This document shows positions 22,130-23,270 of a stretch of DNA of 23,270 bases, in pieces. The translations under genes and the position numbers were made by a program. The stretch covers positions 1 to 23,270 of the forward strand of contig JAHHRG010000031.1 in assembly GCA_020025965.1 (NCBI GenBank). The letters are read 5' to 3'. The notes below the pieces were generated by a model that had not been told where the DNA came from, ran no database searches, and saw only the letters and a list, made by a program, of their open reading frames with translations. Within the stretch, counting starts at the first letter, position 1, and every line of letters starts with the position of its first letter. This DNA comes from Sutterella sp. (GTDB lineage: Bacteria > Pseudomonadota > Gammaproteobacteria > Burkholderiales > Burkholderiaceae_F).

Positions 22130-23270
22130 ATGACTAAGTGGGAAGAGCTTTTTACGAAGCAGATGATTGCAGGGAAATGGCAGCCTTCTTTGGATGCCGA
22201 ACAAATTGATGTTGAGAACCCAGCTACGCGTCAGATCATTGCTCATATTCCTGCGGGTGGTGTTCGTGATGCCGAATTTGCGATTGACTCTGCCCGCAAA
22301 GCGTTCCCGTCTTGGGCAAATACGTCGTTGGAAGAACGAATCAGTTTAATGGAAATGTTGTTCGAATGTCTTCAAAGAAAGACAGACGATATCGTTTTCT
22401 GGGAAAGTGCGGAACTCGGTATGCCGACCACATACGTGCGGCGTAAACATTGCGACTATCAGCTCTCGCGTATTCCGGCTTATATTGAGTGCGTACGGCA
22501 GATTCCTTTTGTGTCTAGTCGTAAGAAGGCGGTTGTTCGAGTCGAACCCATCGGTGTTGTGGCCTGCCTGACGCCTTGGAACTATCCTTTGGGACAGATT
22601 ATTCAGAAAGTCGTGCCGGCTATTTTGATGGGAAATTCGGTCGTTCTGAAACCGAGTAGCTTGGCTCCTCTGACCGCCGTTATTTTGGCCGAGGCTTTCC
22701 GAGAGGTCGGTTTTCCTGCCGGTGTTTTCAATTTGGTGAACGGTGTGGGTTCACGATTCGGTGATGTGTTTACCGATCACCCCGATGTGACCATGATTTC
22801 CTTTACAGGCTCAACCGAAACTGGACGTCGTTTAGCCGTTCGCGCTGCCGCCGGGCTTAAACGAACTAGTCTCGAGCTCGGCGGCAAGTCTCCCTTCATT
22901 TGGTTGCCGGGAGCCGAAGATTACGATTCTGCCTGTCGGACGCTTTTTAATTCCGTTTTTCTCAATGCCGGGCAGACCTGTACGTCGTTATCTCGTTTGT
23001 TGATCCCGGAAAGCATGAAGGCTAAGGCCGAAGAACTATTCCGAAAATTTTTACCCGACTATCGAATCGGTATGCCCGACGATCCTCAAGCGGTATTGGG
23101 GCCGGTGATATCACGAGTTCAATACGAACGCGTCACCTCTTATATTCGTCTCGGCATCGAGGAAGGGGCAACGCTTTTTGCTGGTGAGATTCCGAAAGAC
23201 AATCCCGACGGCGGTTGGTTCATTCATCCGGTCATTTTTACGGATGTGAAAAATGAGATGCGGATTGCTC
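22130..23270 (+). CDS. Aldehyde dehydrogenase (NAD(P)-dependent), 3' end outside the window
   Basis: The frame from the ATG at 22130 is open to the window edge (380 codons; the family is about 470-490, so roughly the last 100 are missing). It oxidises an aldehyde to its acid; the substrate is unknown. Class signatures are present in order: TPWNYPLGQ, MGNSVVLKPSSLAP (cofactor-binding Lys), FTGSTETGRR, LELGGKSP with the general-base Glu, and NAGQTCTS with the catalytic Cys. No ribosome binding site stands out before the ATG. It lies alone downstream of the fur terminator, and what follows is not visible. Confidence 0.92.
   Translation, partial: MTKWEELFTKQMIAGKWQPSLDAEQIDVENPATRQIIAHIPAGGVRDAEFAIDSARKAFPSWANTSLEERISLMEMLFECLQRKTDDIVFWESAELGMPTTYVRRKHCDYQLSRIPAYIECVRQIPFVSSRKKAVVRVEPIGVVACLTPWNYPLGQIIQKVVPAILMGNSVVLKPSSLAPLTAVILAEAFREVGFPAGVFNLVNGVGSRFGDVFTDHPDVTMISFTGSTETGRRLAVRAAAGLKRTSLELGGKSPFIWLPGAEDYDSACRTLFNSVFLNAGQTCTSLSRLLIPESMKAKAEELFRKFLPDYRIGMPDDPQAVLGPVISRVQYERVTSYIRLGIEEGATLFAGEIPKDNPDGGWFIHPVIFTDVKNEMRIA

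Overview
The window looks like chromosomal DNA from a betaproteobacterium of the order Burkholderiales, most likely a gut Sutterellaceae-type organism. This is inferred from gene order and protein character: queA-tgt-yajC-secDF, yjgA beside mog, DUF2868/DUF3482, zapA followed by 6S RNA, and bamE divergent from fur. No database search was possible. There is no phage, insertion sequence or CRISPR array.

Layout. Positions 1-98 hold the 3' part of a tRNA-Leu(CAA) and its terminator. Positions 292-3058 hold an export pair, a short Wza-like periplasmic/outer-membrane protein and a Wzc-like co-polymerase/BY-kinase, with no glycosyltransferases beside them. Positions 3131-5162 (minus) carry an unusual MogA-like/carboxylesterase fusion and yjgA. 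Positions 5276-6287 contain no convincing protein gene. They hold three tandem ~365-bp modules, each built as Fur box, FNR box, promoter, ~176-nt structured RNA and terminator, all on the minus strand. Positions 6382-12137 carry queuosine synthesis (queA, tgt) and the Sec accessory genes (yajC, secD, secF). Positions 12224-16156 (minus) carry a DUF486 membrane protein, an AT-rich tagD-like cytidylyltransferase, and the DUF3482 GTPase with its DUF2868 membrane partner. Positions 16238-17665 (minus) are thiM-thiE (thiamine salvage), divergent from lgt (17759-18550). Positions 18594-21426 (minus) carry bamE, a small coiled-coil gene, zapA, 6S RNA, an EVE-domain protein and a TauE/SafE permease. 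Positions 21511-21969 are fur, and 22130 to the right edge is a partial aldehyde dehydrogenase.

The main discovery candidate is the triple small-RNA locus at 5276-6287. The three copies keep a terminator, two hairpins with 12-nt loops, a promoter, a TTGAT-N4-ATCAA-type FNR site exactly 52 bp from each -10 box (class I position near -71.5), and a 7-1-7 Fur palindrome just beyond it. Stem sequences differ completely between copies but stay complementary, and terminator differences keep pairing only in minus-strand RNA. This points to a family of oxygen- and iron-responsive regulatory RNAs, in the spirit of RyhB/PrrF and FnrS but with a different design. A Fur gene lies in the same window.
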